Below are positions 9,349 to 17,332 of a DNA stretch of 64,000 nt, in pieces. Within the stretch, counting starts at the first letter, position 1, and each line of letters opens with the position of its first letter. The translations under genes were made by a program, and so were the position numbers. This DNA comes from Litorimonas sp046250185 (GTDB lineage: Bacteria; Pseudomonadota; Alphaproteobacteria; Caulobacterales; Maricaulaceae), in NCBI RefSeq assembly GCF_046250185.1, contig NZ_CP176469.1. The stretch is one strand, 5' to 3'. The notes beneath the pieces were generated by a model. It searched no databases. It was not told the origin of the DNA and worked only from the letters and a program-made list of their open reading frames with translations.

Positions 9349-9963
9349 CTAGCCTAGGTTTCGCACGGCATGGGCCAAAATATTGACCATAGTCGCGTGG
9401 GCAGGGCTGTTTCCGATATTTTCGATCTTATGCGGACGGTCAGCCTTATAACGTAAAGTCTGCCCCTGCACCGCCTCCCAACTCTCATCGCCGACAGTGA
9501 CGCGGAGGTGTCCCGACAAAATGCTGAGGTTTTCAACAGAGCCAGCAGGGTGAGGGGAGCTAATAAGCTTTCCCTTTGGTTGAGCTTTAAAATCATACCA
9601 CTGCACAAATTGTACCGTATCAATCGAGCCAATAATCCGCAGTTCACACATCCCGTCCTCGCTATAAAGCAAAGGAATATCTTTCACGTCCGCTTTTTCA
9701 ACGAGTGCAGGGCCATCATTGTCTTGCGCCACAATCGCTTCAACCGATGTACCGAGCGCTTGGGAGAGACGAGACAAGGTGGCGAGGGTTGGATTGGTTT
9801 CGTTTTTCTCAATCTGTGAAATCATGGACTTAGCTACGCCAGAGGCTTCGGATAAATCGCCTAGCGACATTTGATCGGCCATGCGCAAGCGATGAATTGT
9901 CTGCCCCAGCTTCTCTGAAAGAGCTTCAGCTTGTGCGCAAGGTTGTCGTTTTTGCCGCGCCAT
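9349..9963 (-). CDS. XRE-family regulator with C-terminal cupin domain
   Basis: A 204-residue repressor-type protein. It has a helix-turn-helix of the Cro/C1 type at about 20-75 (MSLGDLSEASGVAKSMISQI, then NPTLATLSRLSQALG) and a cupin fold at about 120-195 (SGHLRVTVGDESWEAVQGQT, DRPHKIEN), the layout of regulators that sense a small ligand or metal through the cupin. It is divergent from the siroheme/sulfite reduction operon, with a perfect 16-bp palindrome in the shared 130-bp region, which suggests it regulates that operon and itself. The ligand cannot be told from sequence. Confidence 0.88.
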   Translation of the reverse strand: MARQKRQPCAQAEALSEKLGQTIHRLRMADQMSLGDLSEASGVAKSMISQIEKNETNPTLATLSRLSQALGTSVEAIVAQDNDGPALVEKADVKDIPLLYSEDGMCELRIIGSIDTVQFVQWYDFKAQPKGKLISSPHPAGSVENLSILSGHLRVTVGDESWEAVQGQTLRYKADRPHKIENIGNSPAHATMVNILAHAVRNLG

Positions 9964-10028
9964 GTATATCGTTCCCTGAAAACGCAGACCAAAAAAATAT
10001 GACTGCTTCCACTAGATTTCTCAATTTT

Positions 10029-10044
10029 GTTCTATATATAGAAC
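10029..10044. promoter_or_regulatory. Perfect 16-bp palindrome, probable operator
   Basis: GTTCTATATATAGAAC is its own exact reverse complement. It sits 65 bp before the XRE-cupin start and 49 bp before the cysG start, in the only intergenic space between the divergent units. Operator function for the neighbouring XRE protein is inferred from position and symmetry. Confidence 0.65.
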
Positions 10045-10093
10045 GCTCATAACAAGCAAGCGAACAATCCCACAGCGGGTTTTTGGACATTAT

Positions 10094-11482
10094 ATGCGCT
10101 ATCTCCCCATTCACATCGACACTCACAACGCCCGAATCCTTATCGTTGGCGGCGGCGAGGCAGCGGAAGCAAAGCTGAGGACTCTCTTAAAAACAGAGGC
10201 CGAATTGCTGTTGATTTCTCCAAATGTGGGGCCAGAGGTGGCACGTTGGATCGAAGACGGGAAAATCTCTCATCTCGCGCGGGACTTTCATGAACAAGAC
10301 CTCGAGGGCGTGACATTAGTTTATGCCGCAACAGAGGACGGCTCCCTTAATGCTGAGATCGCTGCAAAGGCCGCTTCTATGAACCTACCCGTTAACGCGG
10401 CCGATCAAAAAGACGCGTGTAGTTTTATCACACCTGCACTCGTTGATCGTGCACCTATGGTTATTTCTATTGGGTCGGAAGGCACGAGCCCAGGATTGTC
10501 TCGCGCAATCAAATCTGATCTAGAAACGCGCTTGCCGTCTACCCTTGGGCGCTTAGCTCTGAAAACGCAGGAACTCCGAGCTAAAGTTAAAGAGCTGATG
10601 CCAGAATTATCCGATCGTCAGCGGTTCTGGGCGCGGGTTTTTGACGGAAAAGACCTGACGGCCCATTTGAAACTAGATGAAGCTGGTATCGAAGATCGTG
10701 TCGACGAAGCACTCACGAGACCTGACGCAGATAAAGGCGGCTCTGTTGTCCTCGTCGGGGCAGGGCCGGGCAATCCTGACTTGTTGACTTTTGCTGCGCG
10801 ACAAGCCCTGCATAGTGCGGATGTTGTCGTTTATGATCGTTTGGTCAGCCAAGATGTGCTGGACTTGGCCCGGCGCGAGGCCGAATATATTTATGTCGGC
10901 AAAGAACCAGGCGGTAAATCCACGCCGCAAGACGAGATCAATCAAGTTCTGATTGATAAAGCCCGTAAAGGCTTTTTTGTCGTGCGGCTAAAATCAGGTG
11001 ACCCACTTATCTTTGGTCGCGCTGATGAAGAACTCGACGCACTTGAAGCGGCGGCTATTCCAACGTCTATCATTCCAGGCATTACGTCAGCGGCCTCCGC
11101 TGCCGCAGAAATCGGCGCCTCGCTAACAACGCGAGGGAAAAACAAAGCGATCTCCCTGCTCACAGGGCATGACGCGAAGGGATTTGCGGAACAAGATTGG
11201 AAAAGCCTCGCCGCCGCCCACGCACGCGCCGCTGTTTATATGGGGGTCGGTGCGTCTCGCTTTATACAAGGGAGGTTATTGATCCACGGCGCGGAACATA
11301 GTCGACCTGTGACAGTGGTTGAAAACGCCTCTCGCCCAAACCAGAAAATTGTTGCCACAACGCTCGGCGCTCTACCCGATGATTTGGAAGCCGCAGGCAT
11401 AAAAGGCCCCGCGATACTCTTGATCGGCTATGCCCCGCGAGATGCCGCGCGCCAAATATTCTCAAAGGTCAAACACGCATGA
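10094..11482 (+). CDS. cysG: Siroheme synthase CysG (trifunctional)
   Basis: Makes siroheme from uroporphyrinogen III: SAM-dependent bismethylation, NAD-dependent oxidation and iron chelation. Residues 1-205 are the dehydrogenase/chelatase module, with a nucleotide-binding ARILIVGGGEAAEAKLRTL and the GSEGTSPGLSR loop; about 215-460 is the methyltransferase, with VVLVGAGPGNPDLLTFAA, VVYDRLVS and LKSGDPLIFGR. The length of 462 is normal. It is first in an operon whose third gene encodes the siroheme-dependent reductase, and it overlaps the next gene by 4 bp (ATGA). Confidence 0.96.
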   Translation: MRYLPIHIDTHNARILIVGGGEAAEAKLRTLLKTEAELLLISPNVGPEVARWIEDGKISHLARDFHEQDLEGVTLVYAATEDGSLNAEIAAKAASMNLPVNAADQKDACSFITPALVDRAPMVISIGSEGTSPGLSRAIKSDLETRLPSTLGRLALKTQELRAKVKELMPELSDRQRFWARVFDGKDLTAHLKLDEAGIEDRVDEALTRPDADKGGSVVLVGAGPGNPDLLTFAARQALHSADVVVYDRLVSQDVLDLARREAEYIYVGKEPGGKSTPQDEINQVLIDKARKGFFVVRLKSGDPLIFGRADEELDALEAAAIPTSIIPGITSAASAAAEIGASLTTRGKNKAISLLTGHDAKGFAEQDWKSLAAAHARAAVYMGVGASRFIQGRLLIHGAEHSRPVTVVENASRPNQKIVATTLGALPDDLEAAGIKGPAILLIGYAPRDAARQIFSKVKHA

Positions 11483-11787
11483 GTACGCTAAAACATAAGG
11501 GCAAGGGCCCACAATCCTTGACAGCAAACGAGCTGCGCGAGGGGTATTCCGTCTGGCTGACCGAAGATATGACGTGGTCGCGAGACTTCAAAGACGCACT
11601 TTTGACCGAAGACGAAGGCGTAATGGAGCAAATGCAAGCCAAGGGCGAAGAGGACGAGGGCGCCAACTTGGTCGTCGGCGTTTACTTCATTGACGTGGAA
11701 CCAGACACAGGCCTACCCGCCCGCTACCGCGAGAAATTTCGTATGCGCGGCCCGAGCATCGACACAGCCGATTTGGTGGAGAGATAG
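11479..11787 (+). CDS. DUF2849 small protein of the sulfite reductase operon
   Basis: A 102-residue acidic soluble protein with the segments SLTANELREGYSVWLTEDM and VVGVYFIDVEP. It resembles the DUF2849 family, which I know as a regular neighbour of cysG and cysI in Alphaproteobacteria; its biochemical role is not established. It overlaps cysG by 4 bp and is 2 bp from cysI, so tight co-expression is clear. Confidence 0.85.
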   Translation: MSTLKHKGKGPQSLTANELREGYSVWLTEDMTWSRDFKDALLTEDEGVMEQMQAKGEEDEGANLVVGVYFIDVEPDTGLPARYREKFRMRGPSIDTADLVER

Positions 11788-11789
11788 CC

Positions 11790-13445
11790 ATGTATCGTTA
11801 TGATGAATTTGACGCGCAGATTGTTGCTGACCGTGTCGCGCAGTTCCGCCAACAAGTCGAACGCCGCCTTGACGGGCGCCTGTCCGAAGCTGAGTTCCGC
11901 CCGCTGCGTTTGATGAACGGATTATATCTCCAACTCCACGCTTATATGATGCGCGTCGCTATCCCCTACGGCACACTTAGCACGCGGCAGATGCGGCAAC
12001 TCGCCATGATCGCTGATAAATATGATAAGGGCTATGGCCACATCACCACACGCCAGAACATTCAGTATAATTGGCCGGAATTAGTGGATGTGCCAGATTT
12101 GCTCAATGACCTAGCTGAAGTGGAAATGCACGGCTTTCAAACCTCAGGCAACTGTATTCGCAATGTGACATCTGACCCCTATGCAGGAGCTACGGCTGAA
12201 GAAATCGAAGATCCACGACCGACAGCGGAATTGCTGCGGCAGTGGTCGACGCTCCATCCTGAATTCGCCTTCCTGCCGCGCAAGTTTAAGATTGCTGTAA
12301 CGGCATCGAAAAAAGACCGCGCAGTCATCAAAGCGCACGATATTGGCATTGAAATTGTTCGCAATGACGCGGGTGAGGTCGGGTATCATATCCTCGTTGG
12401 AGGCGGCTTGGGCCGAACACCGATTATTGGACAAACTTTGCGAGCCTTCCTGCCGCGTGAAGAATTGTTACCATATCTGACGGCAACTCTGCGAGTTTAT
12501 AATCGCTTTGGTCGGCGCGATAACAAATATAAAGCCCGTATCAAAATCCTCGTAACTGAGACAGGTATTGAGGAATTCACAAAGCTTGTTGAAGACGAAT
12601 ACGCACAGCTAGAGCCGATGGACATTGCCGTCAGCCAGAACGAAGTTGCGCGGATCACGGCCTATTTCGCCGCGCCCGATTTTGAAAAATTAAGCAACGA
12701 GCCGAAAGAATATTTATCTGAAATCGCCTCTAATCGCGACTTCTCCCTCTGGGTTGATAGCAATGTTGCCGCGCACAAAGCAGACGGTTATGCCATCGTA
12801 AACATCTCGCTGAAACCACTCGATCGTGCGCCAGGAGACATTACTTCCGCCCAGATGCGGAAGGTTGCTGACCTCGCAGACGCATACTCACTCGGCGAAA
12901 TTCGGACAACGCATCAGCAGAATTTAATCCTGCCTCACGTCAAACAATCCGATTTACCCGTGCTATTCAAAGAACTGCAGAAGGCGGGATTGGCCGAGGA
13001 CAATATTGGCATGATCACGGATATTATCTGTTGTCCAGGCATGGATTTTTGCGCGCTAGCTACGGCTCGCTCAATTCCTGTCAGCCAAGCGATCTACGAG
13101 CGCTTTTCTGATCCAGAACGTGAACGCGCGATTGGCGAAATGCAGATCAAAATTTCGGGCTGCATCAATGCCTGCGGACATCACCATGTCGGCCATATCG
13201 GAATCCTTGGCCTAGAGAAAGCAGGTGTAGAATTCTACCAAGTAAAACTTGGCGGCGATGCCTCTGAAAACGCAGCTGTTGGTCAAGTCACTGGCCCAGG
13301 TTTCTCGCAAGATGAATTGGTAGACGGAATCGAACGTATGGTTGATTTCTATTTGGATCAACGCGGGGAGGGTGAGCGCTTTATTGACACCTATAACCGC
13401 CTCGGCATGGCGCCGTTTAAGGAAGTTTTATATGTCGACGCATAG
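11790..13445 (+). CDS. cysI: Ferredoxin-type nitrite/sulfite reductase, assimilatory
   Basis: Six-electron reduction of sulfite to sulfide using siroheme and a [4Fe-4S] cluster in the cytoplasm. The 551-residue protein has two ferredoxin-like half-domains, the substrate-face motif YGHITTRQNIQYNW, and the four cluster/siroheme cysteines in CCPGMDFC and SGCINACGHHHVGHIG. Nitrite as a substrate is excluded only by context: APS reductase, siroheme synthase and DUF2849 neighbours point to sulfite. The next gene starts inside its last 14 bases. Confidence 0.93.
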   Translation: MYRYDEFDAQIVADRVAQFRQQVERRLDGRLSEAEFRPLRLMNGLYLQLHAYMMRVAIPYGTLSTRQMRQLAMIADKYDKGYGHITTRQNIQYNWPELVDVPDLLNDLAEVEMHGFQTSGNCIRNVTSDPYAGATAEEIEDPRPTAELLRQWSTLHPEFAFLPRKFKIAVTASKKDRAVIKAHDIGIEIVRNDAGEVGYHILVGGGLGRTPIIGQTLRAFLPREELLPYLTATLRVYNRFGRRDNKYKARIKILVTETGIEEFTKLVEDEYAQLEPMDIAVSQNEVARITAYFAAPDFEKLSNEPKEYLSEIASNRDFSLWVDSNVAAHKADGYAIVNISLKPLDRAPGDITSAQMRKVADLADAYSLGEIRTTHQQNLILPHVKQSDLPVLFKELQKAGLAEDNIGMITDIICCPGMDFCALATARSIPVSQAIYERFSDPERERAIGEMQIKISGCINACGHHHVGHIGILGLEKAGVEFYQVKLGGDASENAAVGQVTGPGFSQDELVDGIERMVDFYLDQRGEGERFIDTYNRLGMAPFKEVLYVDA

Positions 13446-14613
13446 CCTCATCCATAATGGTCGTGTGCGGCAGGACGCGTTTAGTGAGTCCGTTGGCATC
13501 GATGCGCTTGACAGCAATCAGCAAATCGATGTTCTGCGCTTGCCTAACGACATTGACTTATCAACTGTGGCGTCAGCATTAGACCGTGTAAAAACGATTT
13601 TGATCGAGTTTCCAGCATTTACCGATGGGCGCGGATTTTCTGTCGCGCGTTTATTGCGAAAGCGTCATGGATTTACGGGATTACTCGTCGCGGATGGAGA
13701 ATTAATTCCAGACCAATACGCTTTCGCGCTCCAATGCGGTTTTGATGCCGTGCGGGTTGATGCAGCACGAACGAACCGCCAGCCCGAAGCCGATTGGCAG
13801 CAGGGGCTAGCCGATTTTGGTATGACCTATCAACGCGGTTACGCCGTCAAAGCGGGGCCAGCGACGGCTGTATTCGATGCGCGTATGACAGCTTTTGAAG
13901 GCCTAAAAAAAAACGATGAATTCTACGGATACTCCGCGCTAGAAACACTACGGAGATCGATCGATCGCTATCGCGGAGAGATTGTGATGGCGTCATCGCT
14001 AGGTGTAGACTCGGCGGTTTTGCTGCATTTGGCAGCGCAGATTGATCGCGATCTTCCCATTATCTTCCTCGATACAGGTAAGCATTTTCGCGAGACATTG
14101 GTCTACCGCGATCAATTAATTAAACGCCTCGGCTTGACGAATTTTCAAAATATTATTCCAGATCAAAACTCTGTCAAAGCAGAAGATCCCGACGGTATGC
14201 TCCACGCCTCTGATCCAGATGCGTGTTGTAATCTCCGCAAAGTGCGTCCGCTCGATAGTGTGATCCATGGTTATGCCGCGCGAATTACGGGACGCAAACG
14301 CTATCAGACACCAGATCGTCATGACATGCCGATTTTAGAAACAGGCGGGCGTCAAGTGAAGGTTAACCCGCTGGCTTACTGGCAGGCAAAAGATGTCACG
14401 AATTATATGCAACAACACGACCTCCCACCCCATCCCATGCTTGCGTTGGGCTATCTATCAATCGGCTGCCAACCTTGCACAACCCGCGTCGCCGAGGGCG
14501 AAGACCCCCGTGCGGGACGTTGGCGCAATCAGGATAAGACGGAATGTGGCATCCACTACATTGACGGCAAATGGGTGTCCGTTCCAGAGAAAAAGACCTA
14601 TGAGGCTTTTTAG
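13432..14613 (+). CDS. cysH: DUF934-CysH fusion: iron-sulfur APS reductase
   Basis: The start is ATG 13432, overlapping cysI by 14 bp; an upstream ATG at 13342 would extend into cysI in another frame. Of 393 residues, about 30-150 match DUF934 (ILIEFPAFTDGRGFSVARLL, QCGFDAVRV), a family normally encoded as a separate gene at this place. About 165-393 is a PAPS/APS reductase: SSLGVDSAVLLHL (PP-loop), Cys265-Cys266, Cys346 and Cys349 in GCQPC, and the catalytic ECGIHY (Cys372). The four extra cysteines indicate a [4Fe-4S] adenylyl-sulfate reductase supplying sulfite to CysI. A run of nine A at 13905-13913 lies exactly at the domain junction. Confidence 0.9.
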   Translation: MSTHSLIHNGRVRQDAFSESVGIDALDSNQQIDVLRLPNDIDLSTVASALDRVKTILIEFPAFTDGRGFSVARLLRKRHGFTGLLVADGELIPDQYAFALQCGFDAVRVDAARTNRQPEADWQQGLADFGMTYQRGYAVKAGPATAVFDARMTAFEGLKKNDEFYGYSALETLRRSIDRYRGEIVMASSLGVDSAVLLHLAAQIDRDLPIIFLDTGKHFRETLVYRDQLIKRLGLTNFQNIIPDQNSVKAEDPDGMLHASDPDACCNLRKVRPLDSVIHGYAARITGRKRYQTPDRHDMPILETGGRQVKVNPLAYWQAKDVTNYMQQHDLPPHPMLALGYLSIGCQPCTTRVAEGEDPRAGRWRNQDKTECGIHYIDGKWVSVPEKKTYEAF

Positions 14614-14658
14614 CCGTTTGCAGAGTATCTCGCAAAGCGCTGTTGGCGCGGGTGTTGT

Positions 14659-15252
14659 TTACTTATGCCGCCCGCGCAACTCGGTCACCACGTCAGCAAA
14701 TTTCACATTTTTCGCCGCTAGCAGTACTAGCAGATGATATACTAAATCGGCCGCCTCGCTCGTCAGCTTATCATCCGTCTCAGCGACAGCGGCGAGGGCG
14801 GTTTCGACCCCTTCTTCGCCGACCTTTTGGGCTGCGCGACGGAGTGGGCCTTGCAAAAGACTGGCAGTATAGGAGCTATCTGCATCCGCACTCTTACGGT
14901 CTTCAATCAAATCTTCTAGATAGCCTAGAAATCCGAGCCCTTCCGGTCCCTGATTCCCAAAACAACTGACTGTCCCTTCGTGGCAGGTTGGGCCATTGGG
15001 AATTGCCCGCACGAGAAGCGTATCACTGTCGCAATCCGCTGTAATAGACTGTAATTGCAATGTATTTCCGCTAGTCTCACCTTTCGTCCAGAGCTTTTTG
15101 CGCGTGCGAGAGTAGAAGGTCACAAGGCCCGTATCTTGTGTTTTTGCGAGGCTCTCCGCGTTCATATAACCGAGCATCAGAACTTGCTCTGTCTTGGCGT
15201 CTTGGACAATCGCGGGAACGAGGCCCCCGCCTTTCTCGAAATCTATTTTCAT
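14659..15252 (-). CDS. hisIE: Bifunctional phosphoribosyl-AMP cyclohydrolase / phosphoribosyl-ATP pyrophosphatase
   Basis: Catalyses steps 2 and 3 of histidine synthesis. Residues 1-105 are HisI, with zinc and magnesium ligands in ADCDSDTLLVRAIPNGPTCH and the later Cys in VSCF; about 110-197 is HisE, with VGEEGVETALAAV and ADLVYHLLVLL. Fusion of the two is usual in enterobacteria and Bacteroidetes, while many alphaproteobacteria keep them apart. It is last in the operon, overlaps hisF by 4 bp, and is convergent with cysH. Confidence 0.96.
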   Translation of the reverse strand: MKIDFEKGGGLVPAIVQDAKTEQVLMLGYMNAESLAKTQDTGLVTFYSRTRKKLWTKGETSGNTLQLQSITADCDSDTLLVRAIPNGPTCHEGTVSCFGNQGPEGLGFLGYLEDLIEDRKSADADSSYTASLLQGPLRRAAQKVGEEGVETALAAVAETDDKLTSEAADLVYHLLVLLAAKNVKFADVVTELRGRHK

Positions 15253-16016
15253 ATGCGTATCTCTATACCGCTAGCTTTCAGGCTGTGTTTGAGGTCTGGT
15301 ATTGCGATCACGGATTTGTGGAACACGGACGCGGCTAACGCCCCGTCGACATTGGCTTGCTGGAACACATCTTGGAAATGCGCCATTTTACCCGCCCCAC
15401 CTGACGCGATCAAAGGCACAGGACAGACCTTACGAATATCTGCTAATTGCTTGATATCATAACCTTTTCGGACACCATCTTGGTTCATGCAGTTGAGTAC
15501 AATTTCGCCTGCACCCCGTTCGCAGACTTCAATCACCCAATCGCGAGTTTTGCGACCTGTCTCGCGCGTTTTGTCGGGGTCGCCCGTGTGGGATTTAACG
15601 CGGTAGGTGCCATCTTCCTCAAACGTATCAATACCAATGACAATGCACTGTTTGCCATAAGCATTGTGGAGTTTGTTGATTAGTTCAGGTCTTGCGAGTG
15701 CGGGACTGTTCACGCTGATTTTGTCCGCACCCGCTGCAAGTCGCGCGCCAGCGGCTTCCACAGTCTTAATGCCGCCCGCGACGCAAAACGGTATGTCGAT
15801 AGACCTGCTGACCTTGCTGATCCAATCTGGGCTGACAGAGCGATCTTCGACGGAGGCGGTGATGTCGTAAAACACCAACTCATCTGCACCTTCATCGGCG
15901 TAGCGCAAGGCCAGATCGACTATATCGCCCACGTCTTCGTGATTGCGAAACTGCACACCTTTCACTACGCGACCATCGCGCACATCGAGGCAGGGTATGA
16001 TGCGTTTCGCTAGCAT
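15249..16016 (-). CDS. hisF: Imidazole glycerol phosphate synthase, cyclase subunit HisF
   Basis: A (beta/alpha)8 barrel that uses ammonia from HisH to form IGP and AICAR. Its 255 residues begin MLAKRIIPCLDVRDGRVVKG with the catalytic Asp, and contain DKISVNSPAL and the second catalytic Asp in LNCMNQDGVRKGYD. Overlaps hisA by 7 bp and hisIE by 4 bp. Confidence 0.97.
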   Translation of the reverse strand: MLAKRIIPCLDVRDGRVVKGVQFRNHEDVGDIVDLALRYADEGADELVFYDITASVEDRSVSPDWISKVSRSIDIPFCVAGGIKTVEAAGARLAAGADKISVNSPALARPELINKLHNAYGKQCIVIGIDTFEEDGTYRVKSHTGDPDKTRETGRKTRDWVIEVCERGAGEIVLNCMNQDGVRKGYDIKQLADIRKVCPVPLIASGGAGKMAHFQDVFQQANVDGALAASVFHKSVIAIPDLKHSLKASGIEIRI

Positions 16017-16735
16017 TTGATCGCTTGCTCAACCGTGAAATTGCCTTCGTAAAGCGCTTTTCCAATGATGATGCCGTGCGGGTTAAGCATTTTAAGTTCT
16101 TTGACATGCTTGAGCGTACCAACGCCGCCAGATGTAATGAGGTCCAATGTCGGATAGTCCGCCATGATTTGCTCATAAAGCTCGACATTAGAGCCGGATT
16201 GCACGCCGTCTCGCCCAATATCCGTGACCAATATCGTTTTTAACCCCGACCCAGCATAAAGGTCTAAGATTGACCAAAGGGATTGCGGGCTAGCTTCGGT
16301 CCAGCCCTTGGTGGCGGGGCGTGGGACGCCGTCTTTATCAATGTTAATATCGAGAGCGATGACGATTTTCTCTGGCCCTAATTCGCTCAACCAGAATTTC
16401 ACCATTTGCGGATTAGTGACCGCGAGCGAGCCTATGACGCAGCGTTCAATACCGCCATTAATCAAGCGGTGAAGTTGAGATAATTCTCGCAAACCGCCGC
16501 CCGTTTGGACTTTTAATCCTGCATCTTTCGCTATCTCGATAATGAGTTCCGTCTGCGAAGACTGACCATTCTTTGCGCCGTCCAGATCAACAACATGCAC
16601 CCATTCGGCTCCAGAGGCGGCGTAGCCCTGCGCGACTTTGACAGGATCGAGGTCGTAATTTGTTCGCTGCCCGAAATCGCCCTTGAGCAGGCGCACGCAT
16701 CCGCCATCCATCAAATCTATTGCAGGAAAAATCAT
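16010..16735 (-). CDS. hisA: ProFAR isomerase HisA
   Basis: 1-(5-phosphoribosyl)-5-[(5-phosphoribosylamino)methylideneamino]imidazole-4-carboxamide isomerase, step 4 of the pathway. The 241-residue barrel starts MIFPAIDLMDGGCVRLLKGD with the catalytic Asp, and carries the phosphate loops VQTGGGLRE and ITSGGVGTLKHV. It overlaps hisH by 4 bp and hisF by 7 bp. Confidence 0.97.
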   Translation of the reverse strand: MIFPAIDLMDGGCVRLLKGDFGQRTNYDLDPVKVAQGYAASGAEWVHVVDLDGAKNGQSSQTELIIEIAKDAGLKVQTGGGLRELSQLHRLINGGIERCVIGSLAVTNPQMVKFWLSELGPEKIVIALDINIDKDGVPRPATKGWTEASPQSLWSILDLYAGSGLKTILVTDIGRDGVQSGSNVELYEQIMADYPTLDLITSGGVGTLKHVKELKMLNPHGIIIGKALYEGNFTVEQAIKC

Positions 16736-17331
16736 AGTGTTATCTCGGCAAAGTTCTTGAGGATTTGCGCTCCAGTCTTGGCGCTCCGTTCAGGGTGAAA
16801 TTGACAACCCCAAACATTTTTGTGACGGATAATCGCCGAAAATGGCTGACCATATTCACAACTCGCAAGGGTATACTCGCCCGTCGCTGCAGCAAAGCTG
16901 TGAACGAAATAAGCGTAATCACCCTCGGCAATGTTCTTTAAAAGAGGGTCGGGGCGCAATAGGGTTAAGTCATTCCATCCCATGTGCGGGCTTGGTAACT
17001 TACCTGTATCCAAAGCGGTAATTTGAGCCGGGATCAAACCCAAACCCTCCACCGTTTCGCCGCCTTCTTCCAGTGTTTCAAACATGAGCTGCATACCGAG
17101 GCAGATACCCAAAACAGGCTGTGTCAACTCGGCCATAATCGATGCTAACCCTTTGGACCGGATTTGCGCCATAGCATAGGGCGCAGATCCAACGCCTGGA
17201 AAAATAACGCGATCTGCCGCTTTAATTTCTTTTGCACTGTCAGAAATAATAGCCGCAACACCCAACCGCTCAAAGGCGAACATCACCGACGATAGATTCG
17301 CGCAGCCAGTGTCGACAATGACGAGGCTCAT
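16732..17331 (-). CDS. hisH: Imidazole glycerol phosphate synthase, glutaminase subunit HisH
   Basis: Class I glutamine amidotransferase that feeds ammonia to HisF. The triad is visible: Cys in VLGICLGMQLMFE, His and Glu in CQFHPERS. The start at 17331 (MSLVIVDTGCANLSSVMFAF) is chosen because it gives the standard length of 199 and sits 1 bp after the hisCB stop; the longer frame to 17427 would overlap hisCB by 95 bp. Confidence 0.96.
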   Translation of the reverse strand: MSLVIVDTGCANLSSVMFAFERLGVAAIISDSAKEIKAADRVIFPGVGSAPYAMAQIRSKGLASIMAELTQPVLGICLGMQLMFETLEEGGETVEGLGLIPAQITALDTGKLPSPHMGWNDLTLLRPDPLLKNIAEGDYAYFVHSFAAATGEYTLASCEYGQPFSAIIRHKNVWGCQFHPERSAKTGAQILKNFAEITL

Positions 17332-17332
17332 C

